64,000 nt of DNA, from assembly GCA_019459505.1 (NCBI GenBank), contig JAIBEV010000098.1, positions 1 through 64,000 of the forward strand, written 5' to 3'. The notes beneath the pieces were generated by a model, which searched no databases, was not told the origin of the DNA, and worked only from the letters and a program-made list of their open reading frames with translations. This document shows, piece by piece, positions 1 through 8,527 of the stretch (position 1 is its first letter; each line of letters starts with the position of its first letter). The position numbers and the translations under genes are program-made. The DNA comes from Candidatus Paracaedibacteraceae bacterium. Its GTDB lineage: Bacteria; Pseudomonadota; Alphaproteobacteria; Paracaedibacterales; Paracaedibacteraceae.

Positions 1-246
1 GTCCTTGTGGGTGTGGCCGCAGCTGATTTTGCATCAAAGAAAACTGTCGGTATGGCCGTCGGTGTAACAGGCACATTTGCCTATATTGGAAGCGCCTTAA
101 GTGGGATTATTGTTGGTTGGTTAGCCGATAACTATGGCTGGAATGCTGGCTTTATCTTTTTTATTGGGGCTGCTGTTTTGTCTTGTCTCTGTTTTGCTAT
201 GACTTGGTCGGCCAGAGCAGCTGTATTAGAAAAAGCAAAAATTTAG
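1..246 (+). CDS. MFS transporter, C-terminal part (organophosphate antiporter type)
   Basis: The reading frame is open from the first base of the window, so only the last 81 residues are seen; the start lies outside. The fragment holds two hydrophobic helices separated by a short loop with GWLADNYGW, a typical MFS cytoplasmic-loop pattern. The segment AAADFASKKTVGMAVGVTG resembles the corresponding part of the GlpT/UhpT/UhpC organophosphate:phosphate antiporter family, which carries sugar phosphates or glycerol phosphate across the inner membrane. The family call is by remembered motif; the substrate cannot be assigned from this fragment. It ends 46 bp before aroK on the same strand. Confidence 0.7.
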   Translation, partial: VLVGVAAADFASKKTVGMAVGVTGTFAYIGSALSGIIVGWLADNYGWNAGFIFFIGAAVLSCLCFAMTWSARAAVLEKAKI

Positions 247-292
247 TTTTTGTGTTGTTAGAGTTTTAATTTTTCACTAAGATAAGCGTATT

Positions 293-904
293 ATGAAACA
301 AGAAGCACATGCATTTAATCTCGTAAATCCTTCTCAACTTAGCTTTCGCGCGCCTAAGACGATTGTTCTTGTCGGTTTAATGGGTGCGGGTAAAACAAGT
401 ATAGGCCGGCGTTTAGCAAAGCGTCTTGAGATTGATTTTTTTGACTCAGACCACGAAGTGGAAGTTGCCGCAGGTTGTCCAATTAAGGAAATTTTCAATG
501 TTTTTGGAGAAGAAGCTTTCCGAGTGGGTGAATTCCGTGTGATTAATCGTCTCCTGGATCAGCAAACTCATGTGTTGGCTACAGGCGGTGGATCTTTTAT
601 GGAAGAAAAGACACGGGATATTATTAAACAAAAGGCTATTTCAGTTTGGTTAAAGGCTGATATTGATACCCTTGTCGCTCGTGTTTCCCGCCGAACGGAT
701 CGACCTTTGTTAGAAGATGCAGAAGCTCATCATGATGTTTTGAGCCAGTTAATTAATGAACGTTATCCTGTTTATGAAGCAGCCGATGTAATTGTGGATA
801 CATTTGATGAACCGACCAATACAACGGTTGACCGTGTTATTGTATCTCTTGCTGAATATATTAGAGATCGTTTCCCCAAAGACTATGTCTTAAAAACTAT
901 TTAA
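293..904 (+). CDS. aroK: Shikimate kinase
   Basis: Cytoplasmic kinase that phosphorylates shikimate to shikimate 3-phosphate with ATP, in the chorismate pathway. The Walker A loop GLMGAGKT lies at residues 28-35. The shikimate-binding FFDSD pattern follows at about 49-53, then GEEAFR with the conserved Arg near 77, and the glycine-rich TGGGS. A lid-type RRTDRPLL segment is present. The protein is 203 aa, slightly longer than the usual 170-190 aa because of an N-terminal extension of about 20 residues. The usual alphaproteobacterial neighbour aroB does not follow; a terminator hairpin comes 6 bp after the stop. Chorismate synthase is encoded about 16 kb away in this same window. Confidence 0.95.
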   Translation: MKQEAHAFNLVNPSQLSFRAPKTIVLVGLMGAGKTSIGRRLAKRLEIDFFDSDHEVEVAAGCPIKEIFNVFGEEAFRVGEFRVINRLLDQQTHVLATGGGSFMEEKTRDIIKQKAISVWLKADIDTLVARVSRRTDRPLLEDAEAHHDVLSQLINERYPVYEAADVIVDTFDEPTNTTVDRVIVSLAEYIRDRFPKDYVLKTI

Positions 905-909
905 AAGTT

Positions 910-934
910 AACCCGGGCGATTGGCCTGGGTTTT
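910..934 (+). terminator. Rho-independent terminator after aroK
   Basis: A 9-bp stem AACCCGGGC / GCCTGGGTT (one G-T pair) with a 5-base loop is followed by TTTT and a pyrimidine run. It begins a few bases after the aroK stop. It separates aroK from the convergent gene that ends at 963. Confidence 0.8.
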
Positions 935-962
935 CTCTCTAAAGGGGAATAGACGGTAGCAA

Positions 963-2030
963 TTATTTTTCTGACCGTTGTGGGTCGCCTAATTGGTAAT
1001 TCGGTTTCCCCTTTAAAACTAAGTGAAATTGTTCGCTCATTTCTTCAGGCGCCAAGGGAATGTACCCACTTGAGTCTAACTCCGAATGATCCTTATTTTG
1101 CCTTGAATAAATGTATTTTAAAAAACTTCGTAATCCAGGGCTGGTTTTAAGGGATGAAATTTTAACATATAAATAAATGGGGGCCGCTAGGGGATACGCC
1201 TCATCTTTAATCGACTCGAGTGTCGGTTTGAATCCATTAATAGCGACAAGATTTTTTACGACTTCAGGCTGATTAAGAGCGGAAGAGGGAGCAAACGTTA
1301 TCATTCCCTTTTCGGTAGCTATGAGGACTGAAGGGGCTGATACTTTATCAGATAAATTGGCTTCGGTGACGACACTATCAGATCGGCTAGCGAGACAAAG
1401 TTCTTGATATACTTTGGGTTTTTCTGATTTTATCTTCGTAATTTCGGGGAGGGTTTGACAGCCAGCGAGCAGAATTCGATCGTCAAAGATATCTCTCAAC
1501 GTTGAGGCTTTGTTAGGGACAAAAGTACGAATAGGATCTGCTGCAAAGGGGATTTTATTGGATACGTCGCCCCACACTTTAGTGGAATTGGGAGTGGGAT
1601 TTCCTTCCTTATAGTCAAATCTTGTGACGATTTTATAGAGATCGTGATGAGAGATATTTTTAAGATTAAGCTGCGGAGAAGCAAGGGTAATAAGAGCACC
1701 AGATCCCATCTTTAATTCAATGAAGTCCTGAATTCCCTCATCATGGCAGGGGGATAAATCCGTGAGGGACAATCTTCTGGAAGTCCCATAGACATCTGGG
1801 GCATTATTTTTTTTAGAACAAAAATCTATTAGAGCTTGCTGATCCACTGATTTGATAATAAGGGGGGCAATATATTTCTTAGATTTGCGTCCATAAGAAT
1901 CAGAGAATTGTGTTAGAATTGTATTGGCAAGTGGATGGGTTACAATCTTTGGTTGGAGCTTCGCTGCTGCAAGGTTGCTTGCTAGGGAAAGGAGAGCAAT
2001 GATATAAAAATAATCTTTCAAGAACCGCAT
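963..2030 (-). CDS. PstS-like periplasmic substrate-binding protein
   Basis: Predicted periplasmic protein of 355 aa. The N-terminus has Lys and Arg followed by a hydrophobic stretch (YIIALLSLASNLAAA), a Sec signal peptide. The body resembles the PBP-like domain of phosphate-binding PstS/SphX proteins: PDVYGTSRRLS near residue 80, a central ATLRDIF-like region, and near the C-terminus YPLAAPIYLYVK and SSGYIPLAPEEM, which are typical closing motifs of this family. No pstCAB transporter genes lie next to it, so whether it feeds a phosphate ABC importer or acts alone is unknown. It is transcribed divergently from the methyltransferase at 2142, with an inverted repeat in the spacer. Confidence 0.7.
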   Translation of the reverse strand: MRFLKDYFYIIALLSLASNLAAAKLQPKIVTHPLANTILTQFSDSYGRKSKKYIAPLIIKSVDQQALIDFCSKKNNAPDVYGTSRRLSLTDLSPCHDEGIQDFIELKMGSGALITLASPQLNLKNISHHDLYKIVTRFDYKEGNPTPNSTKVWGDVSNKIPFAADPIRTFVPNKASTLRDIFDDRILLAGCQTLPEITKIKSEKPKVYQELCLASRSDSVVTEANLSDKVSAPSVLIATEKGMITFAPSSALNQPEVVKNLVAINGFKPTLESIKDEAYPLAAPIYLYVKISSLKTSPGLRSFLKYIYSRQNKDHSELDSSGYIPLAPEEMSEQFHLVLKGKPNYQLGDPQRSEK

Positions 2031-2085
2031 TATTTAAAGCTTTTACTGTTGGCCTTAAATAATATTAAAAAACATTTACCTTTTG

Positions 2086-2111
2086 CTAACAATTAGATTC
2101 ATAATTGTTAA
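2086..2111. promoter_or_regulatory. Inverted repeat in a divergent promoter region
   Basis: CTAACAATTA and TAATTGTTAA form a near-perfect 10-bp inverted repeat around a 6-bp spacer. It sits in the 111-bp gap between the divergent PstS-like gene and the methyltransferase gene. Position and symmetry fit a dimeric regulator's operator. A hairpin in one transcript is the alternative. No regulator is encoded beside it. Confidence 0.4.
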
Positions 2112-2141
2112 CAACATCTTTCTATGAATTCGGTGGGTTAT

Positions 2142-2876
2142 ATGGATATTTCTGACCTCTTAAAATTTTATGCATCTTCCTTAGGAACAGAAGTTCAGAA
2201 TAGGCTCGCAACCTTAATTACAGACCTATGGCCCTCTGTTAAATGTAATACCTTTATCTGTCATGGTTTTCCTTTCCCCTTTTTAAATGAGATGGCCGTA
2301 GAGGCAGAGCGTATGGCCGTTTTTATGAGTCCCCATATTGGTATTATGAATTGGCCTTTAGAGGGGAAAAATATAACGGCTTTAGCAGAGGAGGGGGATT
2401 TACCCTTAGGAGATGACAGTGTGGATCGGCTACTTTTGCTTCATTCTCTTGAGTTTTGTCAAAACCCTAAGAATTTCTTGCGAGAGATTTGGCGTGTGTT
2501 GGCGCCAGAAGGTCGGGCTATTGTGATTGTCCCCAATCGACGGAGTCTATGGTCTCATCTGACTCATACACCGTTTGGCCATGGTAATCCTTATAGCATG
2601 GGGCAGCTATCTTCTGTGCTCAAAGAAAATCAATTCGATATTTGTCAGAAAATCAGAAGTTTGTATATGATTCCTAGCGAATTTTGGCACAATACTCCCA
2701 CAGCTTCTATTGCTGAAGCGTTGAATAAAACATTTGCCGGGAAACTATCGGGAGTGGTAGCAATTGAAGTCAAAAAACGGATTTATTGTGGTACTTTGCC
2801 AAAGGAACGAAAAAGATTATTAATCACTCCTTCACCAATTCGTGCGAAATTATCTTCACGGGATGATTTAGGATAA
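2142..2876 (+). CDS. SAM-dependent methyltransferase (class I, type 11-like)
   Basis: Probable cytoplasmic class I methyltransferase of unknown substrate, 244 aa from ATG 2142; an upstream in-frame ATG at 2124 lacks a ribosome site, while GGTGGG lies 5-6 bp before 2142. The post-I motif region LPLGDDSVDRLLLLHSLEFC near residues 86-105 and the following REIWRVLAPEGRAIVIVPNR segment are characteristic of Methyltransf_11 proteins. The canonical GxGxG SAM loop is not clear: the corresponding region reads MSPHIGIMNWP, so SAM binding may be altered. Alphaproteobacteria often carry a similar methyltransferase near glyoxalase genes. Its last 94 bp overlap the convergent DUF2125-like gene. Confidence 0.75.
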   Translation: MDISDLLKFYASSLGTEVQNRLATLITDLWPSVKCNTFICHGFPFPFLNEMAVEAERMAVFMSPHIGIMNWPLEGKNITALAEEGDLPLGDDSVDRLLLLHSLEFCQNPKNFLREIWRVLAPEGRAIVIVPNRRSLWSHLTHTPFGHGNPYSMGQLSSVLKENQFDICQKIRSLYMIPSEFWHNTPTASIAEALNKTFAGKLSGVVAIEVKKRIYCGTLPKERKRLLITPSPIRAKLSSRDDLG

Positions 2877-3610
2877 AGCCTGATAGGGCCTAAATAGAGG
2901 GCTCCTTTTTCAAGAGATAGAGGCAATGTTATTTCTACCTTGCTATCGGACATTCCCCTTATAAATTCATTAATTGCGGAAAATTGTTGTTTTGAGAGGA
3001 CACCCGCTGTAGTTAAGTCCGTTAAAACTGCCGCAGGATTAACAATCTTTAAGGATAATTTTCCAGAATATCCATCGTGGGGGTTAATGACACCCGTCAC
3101 CAATACTTGGCCAGCAGTTTGAGAGAGACCTACTTGAGGAATTTCTACCGTTAGGTTTACTAATCTTGTCGACAAACCATAAGTAAATGAGATGAATGTC
3201 TGAGGGATAGTGAAATGAGGAGTGTTAAGAAGTCTCAAATCTTGGATCAAAGCTTTGTTAGTGCTGATGCTATTGATCCCTAGATTGACCTTTCCTTCAA
3301 TTTGTTTGGCACTCCAAAGGGTGCTGCCAGTAGGAATAAGTTTTGTTGTAATGCCAGGCCATCCTAAGATAATGGGTTGAATGGAGCCGGTCAGGGAAAA
3401 AGAGTCATCAATCCCTCTTATTTTTATGCCAGAAAATGCCACCATGTCTTTATTAAAAATCATAGTTTCAATACTTATCTTATCCTTATAATTGTGGAGA
3501 GAGTCGGCAATAAAATCATTGAGTTTAGATTGTAAAACGTATCGTTCAGCACCTTTTAAGGAAAGCGCGATAATAATAATAAGCAATACAAGATTCCGAA
3601 CAAAACGCAT
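2783..3610 (-). CDS. DUF2125-like membrane-anchored periplasmic protein
   Basis: 275-aa protein with a single N-terminal hydrophobic anchor (LVLLIIIIALSLKG, residues 7-20) and a long beta-rich periplasmic region. There are recurring Leu-Gly and Thr-rich strands such as KVNLGINSISTNKALIQDLRL (described here by pattern only). The organisation, length and position after plsC resemble the alphaproteobacterial DUF2125 family, whose function is not established. It is the last gene of the ftsE-ftsX-ydcF-plsC run, 4 bp after plsC. The 3' end overlaps the convergent methyltransferase gene by 94 bp. The family name is tentative. Confidence 0.6.
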   Translation of the reverse strand: MRFVRNLVLLIIIIALSLKGAERYVLQSKLNDFIADSLHNYKDKISIETMIFNKDMVAFSGIKIRGIDDSFSLTGSIQPIILGWPGITTKLIPTGSTLWSAKQIEGKVNLGINSISTNKALIQDLRLLNTPHFTIPQTFISFTYGLSTRLVNLTVEIPQVGLSQTAGQVLVTGVINPHDGYSGKLSLKIVNPAAVLTDLTTAGVLSKQQFSAINEFIRGMSDSKVEITLPLSLEKGALYLGPIRLYPKSSREDNFARIGEGVINNLFRSFGKVPQ

Positions 3611-3614
3611 TCAT

Positions 3615-4322
3615 TTAATCCTTAATAAGGGCGACCATTTTACTTTCAATACGTTCTTCCAGTGTCTGCATAAATTCACTCTGTGTCAACCCAGGTAGAA
3701 TAGGAGGTAAGATACTGACTATAATGGTGCCAGGTTTTTTCCCGAAACCTCGACGTGGCCAAAATGCACCAGAATTTAAAGCGACGGGTACAATGGGAAC
3801 ATTTAACTGCACATACATGGTACTAATGCCTTGTTTGTATTTTGGTGTAGCCCCTATGGGACGACGTGTCCCTTCCGGGTAAATGATAATTCTATCATTT
3901 TCAGCCACACGTTCTGCAGCTTGACGTACCAAGTCAGCCCTAGCTTTTCCGCCAAGTTTACGATTCAGCATAATGGTTTTTTGTTTCAAAAAGTGAAAAT
4001 TAAAGAAAGGCAAAAATAAGAGCTCGCGCTTTGCCACAAAAACTGAGCCTCGAAATATTTCACAAAAAATGACAGTTTCCCAGGCTGATTGATGTTTTGA
4101 GGCAATGATACAGGCACCTGTGGGCAGATTTTCCCGGCCTTCGACTTTATAATCTAATCCCAGAATATATTTTGTTCCCAGGGCTGTCAGACGGGCCCAG
4201 ACTTGCGGCACGATGAAAGCAAGCTTGCGGCTGCCGAGTAAAAAGGGCAGCCCTAACAAGGCACATAGACTAGAAATTATGACAAAATAAATGTTAAATA
4301 AAAATGATCTAAGTTTTCTCAT
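3615..4322 (-). CDS. plsC: 1-acyl-sn-glycerol-3-phosphate acyltransferase
   Basis: Inner-membrane enzyme that adds the second acyl chain to lysophosphatidic acid to make phosphatidic acid. From the chosen start it is 235 aa. An N-terminal hydrophobic segment (NIYFVIISSLCALLGLPFLL) is followed by the catalytic box KHQSAWE at about 76-82 and the glycerol-phosphate motif YPEGTR at about 148-153. The acid of the HX4D motif is Glu here, a conservative variant. An upstream ATG at 4367 is possible, but AAAGGA lies just before the ATG at 4322. It sits between the YdcF-like and DUF2125-like genes in one operon. Confidence 0.9.
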   Translation of the reverse strand: MRKLRSFLFNIYFVIISSLCALLGLPFLLGSRKLAFIVPQVWARLTALGTKYILGLDYKVEGRENLPTGACIIASKHQSAWETVIFCEIFRGSVFVAKRELLFLPFFNFHFLKQKTIMLNRKLGGKARADLVRQAAERVAENDRIIIYPEGTRRPIGATPKYKQGISTMYVQLNVPIVPVALNSGAFWPRRGFGKKPGTIIVSILPPILPGLTQSEFMQTLEERIESKMVALIKD

Positions 4323-4375
4323 AAAAAATCCTTTATTTCGTTGGTTATCTGTTTTTATAGCGCGCATGTCATAAC

Positions 4376-4981
4376 TTACTCATCCAGAATATTGTCACGC
4401 CACCAGGGACGAATTCGAACTTTAACAAGTAGGAATTTGGAATATTCGCGCGCAATTTTATAAAAAATTGACCAATTATTATACCATTGTTTGTGATCAA
4501 GTTGCCTTACACTGACCGGATGGGCGATAACTTTTAGTTGAGGCATTGCTAAGTGGAATTCTGCCAGAGACCTCGGTATATGAAGAGGGGCGGTCACTAA
4601 TCTAACGGATCGAATGTGATTTTTTTCAGTCCAACTAGACGTTTCAATAGCATTTCCCATGGTTGATAAAGCAGTGTAACCTAATGAAATTTTATGGTTA
4701 AGTTGTGCGACAGCTTCTGGTAATAAATAAGAATTACAATGACGACTTAGTAATTGCGGTTTAGCTTTTTCAACACCTGATACAAATAATTTATCACTTA
4801 ATCCTTGCTGCAAGAGTTCAACCCCCGTCGTAATTCGACATGGGCCGCCGGTCCAAACAACAATGGCATCTGTTTTAGTCGTCGTATCTTCAGGATTTTG
4901 TGGGATGCTGTAGACAAAAATTAAAAACCCGCAAAACCACATACTACTTAAAGAGAACATGCTTAACCAAAATCGCTGCAT
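4376..4981 (-). CDS. YdcF family (DUF218) membrane protein
   Basis: 201-aa protein with one N-terminal transmembrane segment (about residues 7-25) and a DUF218/YdcF domain. Supporting features are TDAIVVWTGGPCRITTGVELL near 38-58, DKLFVSGV, an ALSTMGNAIETSSW segment and the LVTAPLHIPRSLAEF box that matches the family's TSPYHMPRA-like motif. The biochemical role of YdcF proteins is unclear; related proteins (SanA, ElyC) affect envelope integrity. It follows ftsX by 4 bp, an arrangement common in Alphaproteobacteria. Confidence 0.8.
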   Translation of the reverse strand: MQRFWLSMFSLSSMWFCGFLIFVYSIPQNPEDTTTKTDAIVVWTGGPCRITTGVELLQQGLSDKLFVSGVEKAKPQLLSRHCNSYLLPEAVAQLNHKISLGYTALSTMGNAIETSSWTEKNHIRSVRLVTAPLHIPRSLAEFHLAMPQLKVIAHPVSVRQLDHKQWYNNWSIFYKIAREYSKFLLVKVRIRPWWRDNILDE

Positions 4982-4985
4982 TAAA

Positions 4986-5867
4986 TTAATCTGAGCTTAA
5001 GGTTCTGAATACTGCAAACCGAGAGACACAAATACTGAGCAGCACCACAAATAATGGAACAATAACCATTCCAAGCATCAAAACTGGGTCCACTTGGGGA
5101 CGGAGCATATCAGGAACACCCAAATAAACGCTTGAAAGACTAAAAACCCAACTAATAGGTAAGGCTAATCCAAAGCCTATAATAGCTCCGCGCGCACTTA
5201 ACTTAAAAGCATGATTTTGAAATTTGCTGGCAATATAACCATTACTTGCCCCAATAAGGCGCAAGATTGATATGCTCTCTTGATGCGCTGAAAGGCCTGC
5301 TTTTGTGATCAAAGAAATCATAACGATGACGGTAATGGCAATCAGCATAACAAAGATGTAGCCAATAATCTGTAAGGTTTTCCGTAATAGCAATAACATT
5401 TCATGCCATTGCGTATAGGTTTCAATTCTCACGCCTGGGGAAACTTGCTGTAATTGCGTGATAATTTCTGAAACATTGGTGCCGGTTTCTGAGTCAAGAT
5501 TTGCTTCAATCATGACAGGCAACGGGAAGTCTGGATATAAAGCAGCCTGTTGCGGCGTGACACCAAACATGCCATACAACTTGACTTTATCGGCAATATC
5601 AATACGGCTGATGCCCGGGGTTGTTGTAAGATACTGGGCGATCGCTGCGGTAATTCGGTCCCTGTCTATTTCATGTTGTAGGGGGATTTCGATGTTAACA
5701 CGATGGCTCATACCGACTTGCCAGCGTTGAACGGACACTCCAATTGAAGAAGCACCGGTTAAAACAAGGCAAAGTAGCAATACAAGGAGCGCAATAATCC
5801 ATGGAACTAACCGCGTTATGGGGTCCCTTGTAATAGGAACTTCTTCAATGTCAACTTTGTTAGCCAT
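4986..5867 (-). CDS. ftsX: Cell division ABC permease FtsX
   Basis: Inner-membrane partner of FtsE; the pair activates periplasmic peptidoglycan hydrolases at the division septum. It is 293 aa with four predicted transmembrane segments: one near residues 23-45, a large periplasmic loop (about 46-165), then three segments near 170-190, 215-235 and 262-283. The segment SILRLIGASNGYIASKFQNHA matches the cytoplasmic coupling region that contacts the ATPase. The start overlaps the ftsE end by 8 bp, so translation is probably coupled. Confidence 0.92.
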   Translation of the reverse strand: MANKVDIEEVPITRDPITRLVPWIIALLVLLLCLVLTGASSIGVSVQRWQVGMSHRVNIEIPLQHEIDRDRITAAIAQYLTTTPGISRIDIADKVKLYGMFGVTPQQAALYPDFPLPVMIEANLDSETGTNVSEIITQLQQVSPGVRIETYTQWHEMLLLLRKTLQIIGYIFVMLIAITVIVMISLITKAGLSAHQESISILRLIGASNGYIASKFQNHAFKLSARGAIIGFGLALPISWVFSLSSVYLGVPDMLRPQVDPVLMLGMVIVPLFVVLLSICVSRFAVFRTLSSD

Positions 5868-6618
5868 GGCTTACCTTTATGGGTTCATTGGAGACACTAA
5901 TTAACCGGCCCTGATGTAATTCAATTTCAGGATAAGGAAATTCCGCAATTAATGCTTTATTATGGGTGGCAAGGATAACAGTTGTGCCAATTTTATTGAG
6001 CTCTTCAAATAACCGTAACAGCCGGTAGCCAGATTCGTGGTCAAGATTCCCTGTCGGCTCATCAGCTAATAAGAGTAACGGCCGGGTTATGACGGCGCGG
6101 GCAATAGCCACACGCTGTTTTTGACCATCTGATAGGGTATAGGGCATTTCATAGAGATGTTGCCCTAAACCGACCCATTGTAATAATTCTTTGGCATGGG
6201 TGCGGGCTATTTTAACATCGGTGCCACTAACCTTTAAAGCCAAGGCTACATTGTCAATAACGGTGAGATGAGAGAAGAGTTTGCAATCTTGGAATACAAT
6301 GCCAATACGTTGACGATACTGGGGTAATTCTGCATTTGTGATGCGATTCACATCCTTGCCGAAAACGCGGACTGTTCCTTCTGTTGAGCGTACCCCACGG
6401 TACATAAGTTTTAATAGAGAAGTTTTTCCGGCTCCTGATACACCTGTCAAAAATGTAAAAGAGCCCACGTTGAAGGATTGGCTCAGACCATGCAAAACTC
6501 GATGTCCGCCGGGATAAACAAGGCCAACCTGGTCGAATCTTACAATTTCTATTGGCTGCCGGCGTTGGGTAACCAAAGTTTCCTCACTTTTAATTAAACA
6601 TTCAAGAGTTATAATCAT
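5860..6618 (-). CDS. ftsE: Cell division ATP-binding protein FtsE
   Basis: ABC ATPase that works with FtsX at the septum. Walker A is GVSGAGKTS, the signature reads [14 protein letters not shown] (Asp replaces the usual second Gly of LSGGQ), and Walker B is [13 protein letters not shown] followed by a H-loop ATHNK. ATG 6618 is given as the start but has no ribosome site. A TTG at 6576 preceded by GAGGA gives a protein starting VTQRRQPIEIVRFDQVG, closer to the usual FtsE N-terminus, and may be the true start. First gene of a five-gene run ending at 2783. Confidence 0.92.
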   Translation of the reverse strand: MIITLECLIKSEETLVTQRRQPIEIVRFDQVGLVYPGGHRVLHGLSQSFNVGSFTFLTGVSGAGKTSLLKLMYRGVRSTEGTVRVFGKDVNRITNAELPQYRQRIGIVFQDCKLFSHLTVIDNVALALKVSGTDVKIARTHAKELLQWVGLGQHLYEMPYTLSDGQKQRVAIARAVITRPLLLLADEPTGNLDHESGYRLLRLFEELNKIGTTVILATHNKALIAEFPYPEIELHQGRLISVSNEPIKVSHG

Positions 6619-6914
6619 CAAGGATGACTATAAGTCTAATTATTCTTTGATCCTATATTGCCTTTTTTTTTAAAGCAAGGCTAGTTCTGATTTAATGTCA
6701 AGGAATTTTAGTAAAATTTTCTAATATATAGCTAATTTCCAGTGACTAATTTCTATTTTTTAGGGGTCTTCTAATAAAAAATGCAAGCCATAATAAAAAA
6801 CTATATTTCTAATTGGATTTTCTTTTGGTAAGGGCAAAAAACACTAAAAAACAGTCTTTTAATTCTTTTTTTACTTCCTAGATCTATCCCAGATACGAAA
6901 ACTAAAAGGAGAAT

Positions 6915-7373
6915 ATGATGAAGAAAGCATGGACCGCAACTGAAATTGAATTTGTTAAATCTGCTTATGCTCAAGGCAAAAGAGAAAAGGTTATTGCCCT
7001 GAAACTGGGGCGTTCTGAATCCAGCGTTAGTAAGGCGATTAGTCGTTATAAGATTCGCGCTAAACGAGATTATACAATGTTGAAACGTCAAAGTTATGTT
7101 GGAACAGGCAAGACTCCTCGTCCCATTGTTACCAAGCTAGCTCGGCTGGACGCAACTTTTAACGGAAATCCATGCAATTGGACGTCTGCTGATGAAGTCT
7201 TACGGTATTTAGGAGAAAATCATCCTCATTTCTTAATTCATTATCGCGATAGTAAGCCGATTTACAGATTTCATAATATTGAAGTTTCTTTAGCTAAAGT
7301 CCTAATGGAAACAAACAAAATTCGACTTTCTAAGGGTGATCCTATATTCCATTTAGACGAGGTAACGGAATAG
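6915..7373 (+). CDS. HTH protein with GcrA/Myb-like N-terminus
   Basis: 152-aa basic protein with a strong ribosome site (AAAGGAG, 5 bp before the ATG). Residues 5-46 form a predicted tri-helical DNA-binding domain starting with Trp (WTATEIEFVKSAYAQG) and with KLGRSESSVSKAISRYKIR as the recognition-helix part. This is the pattern of SANT/Myb-like and GcrA-type domains. The rest (SADEVLRYLGENHPHF and a FHNIEVSLAKVLMETNKIR segment) was not recognised. It lies 11 bp before another unknown gene, so the two are probably co-transcribed. GcrA itself has a different C-terminal part, so I do not assign that name. Confidence 0.7.
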   Translation: MMKKAWTATEIEFVKSAYAQGKREKVIALKLGRSESSVSKAISRYKIRAKRDYTMLKRQSYVGTGKTPRPIVTKLARLDATFNGNPCNWTSADEVLRYLGENHPHFLIHYRDSKPIYRFHNIEVSLAKVLMETNKIRLSKGDPIFHLDEVTE

Positions 7374-7384
7374 AGGGGCAAGCA

Positions 7385-7813
7385 ATGAAAAATCCTAACA
7401 TTAATTCATGGTTGCATTGCAAGCGCTTAGCTTTAATTGGCAATGATAATTTTATTCCCAAAGATTACGGCCATTTATTATGGCATTGGGAAATTATTGA
7501 TGGTAAGGTGTACTCGCTTTTAAAAGAGTATGGCCAATTGAGAGGAAAAGTTCTGGCGAGCCAGGGGCGTGTGGTTACCTGGACTCACGGGCGTAATTTA
7601 TATCCTGGACGGAGTTTGCGGTTATCTAAAGAAGAAAGCATTAAAATTGAGGCTGAATGGAGAAAAATGGTCGTTAAGTTAACACTCAAAGACATATTCT
7701 TATTAGATTGGTTGACCCAAGAACCCATCGATTATAATATGAGCCGCCAAGATATTGTTAAGAGATTTCAAAGTATGTCATCCTCTACCTTAAGAATTAT
7801 GAGTCAGATGTAA
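7385..7813 (+). CDS. Hypothetical protein paired with the HTH gene
   Basis: 142 aa, not recognised. It is rich in Trp (seven) and Lys/Arg, with no signal peptide or membrane segment, so it is likely cytoplasmic. The central part (GRVVTWTHGRNLYPGRSLRLS) looks beta-rich, the end (SRQDIVKRFQSMSSSTLRIM) helical. AGGGGCAAGC precedes the ATG and acts as a ribosome site. The 11-bp distance to the upstream HTH gene suggests a functional link, perhaps a DNA-associated partner. No terminator hairpin was obvious directly after it. Confidence 0.6.
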   Translation: MKNPNINSWLHCKRLALIGNDNFIPKDYGHLLWHWEIIDGKVYSLLKEYGQLRGKVLASQGRVVTWTHGRNLYPGRSLRLSKEESIKIEAEWRKMVVKLTLKDIFLLDWLTQEPIDYNMSRQDIVKRFQSMSSSTLRIMSQM

Positions 7814-8299
7814 ATCAAGCTCCTTATTTATTTGCTTAAATGGGAAAGGGGGATCTAACTGTTGTCTGTCTTAACCTTGCTCAGAGAATAATGAAACACC
7901 CCTTTCTTTCATCCCTAAACAAATAATATAAAGAGGCAAGTTAAAATTAATCGTATAATCCTGTTATATTTTTTTTACAAAAGAATTACTGCTTTAATAG
8001 CAGTATGCCCTCAAAGTATCCGGGTGCCCAGGGTGTTGTAAGTTTTCTAAAACTCATCCATACCCCTTATAGTATAGTCAGTTTGTGAAGTTGAATTATG
8101 GCCCATGAGAGAGCTTAACTTGTTTAAAAAGGGAGATATATACCATGCTTATAAAAAATGGATTCAAGCGTAGATCTTTGTAAGATTCCTTTTCCCCGGC
8201 AAGCAAGTTTTATAAATATTGCTCTAAAAAATACCATTTATAATGATGGGAATTATGTTATAATTTAGTAAAATTAAATTAGTTTGTGAGGGTGGCGGT
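7814..8299. other. Intergenic region without a clear gene
   Basis: 486 bp, AT-rich. A 12-codon frame at 8145-8183 starts with ATG after GGGAG and could be a leader peptide, but support is weak. No hairpin terminator, tRNA or repeat copy was recognised. Confidence 0.35.
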
Positions 8300-8527
8300 A
8301 TGGGGTTTTATACAGGTTTTATAACGTTTTCAGTGATTTGGTGGGTTATACTGTTTACCGTTCTACCCATCGGAGTACGGGTAGGAGAATCCCCTGAGGT
8401 TGGTTTTGCCACAAGTGCGCCCAAAGATCCTATGATGGGGCGAAAGATTTTAATTACCACATTAATAAGTCTTCCTTTATTTTTTGTTGCAAAATGGGTT
8501 ATTGATACAAATATCTTAGGTATATAA
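8300..8527 (+). CDS. DUF1467 family membrane protein
   Basis: 75-aa inner-membrane protein with two predicted transmembrane helices (about 5-25 and 51-72). The motif VLPIGVRVGE followed by GFATSAPKDPMMGRK is the conserved linker of the alphaproteobacterial DUF1467 family. Function is unknown. GAGGGTGGCGGT lies just before the ATG. In many Alphaproteobacteria this gene is near mce or prolyl-tRNA synthetase/lol genes; here it stands alone between two accessory regions. Confidence 0.8.
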   Translation: MGFYTGFITFSVIWWVILFTVLPIGVRVGESPEVGFATSAPKDPMMGRKILITTLISLPLFFVAKWVIDTNILGI

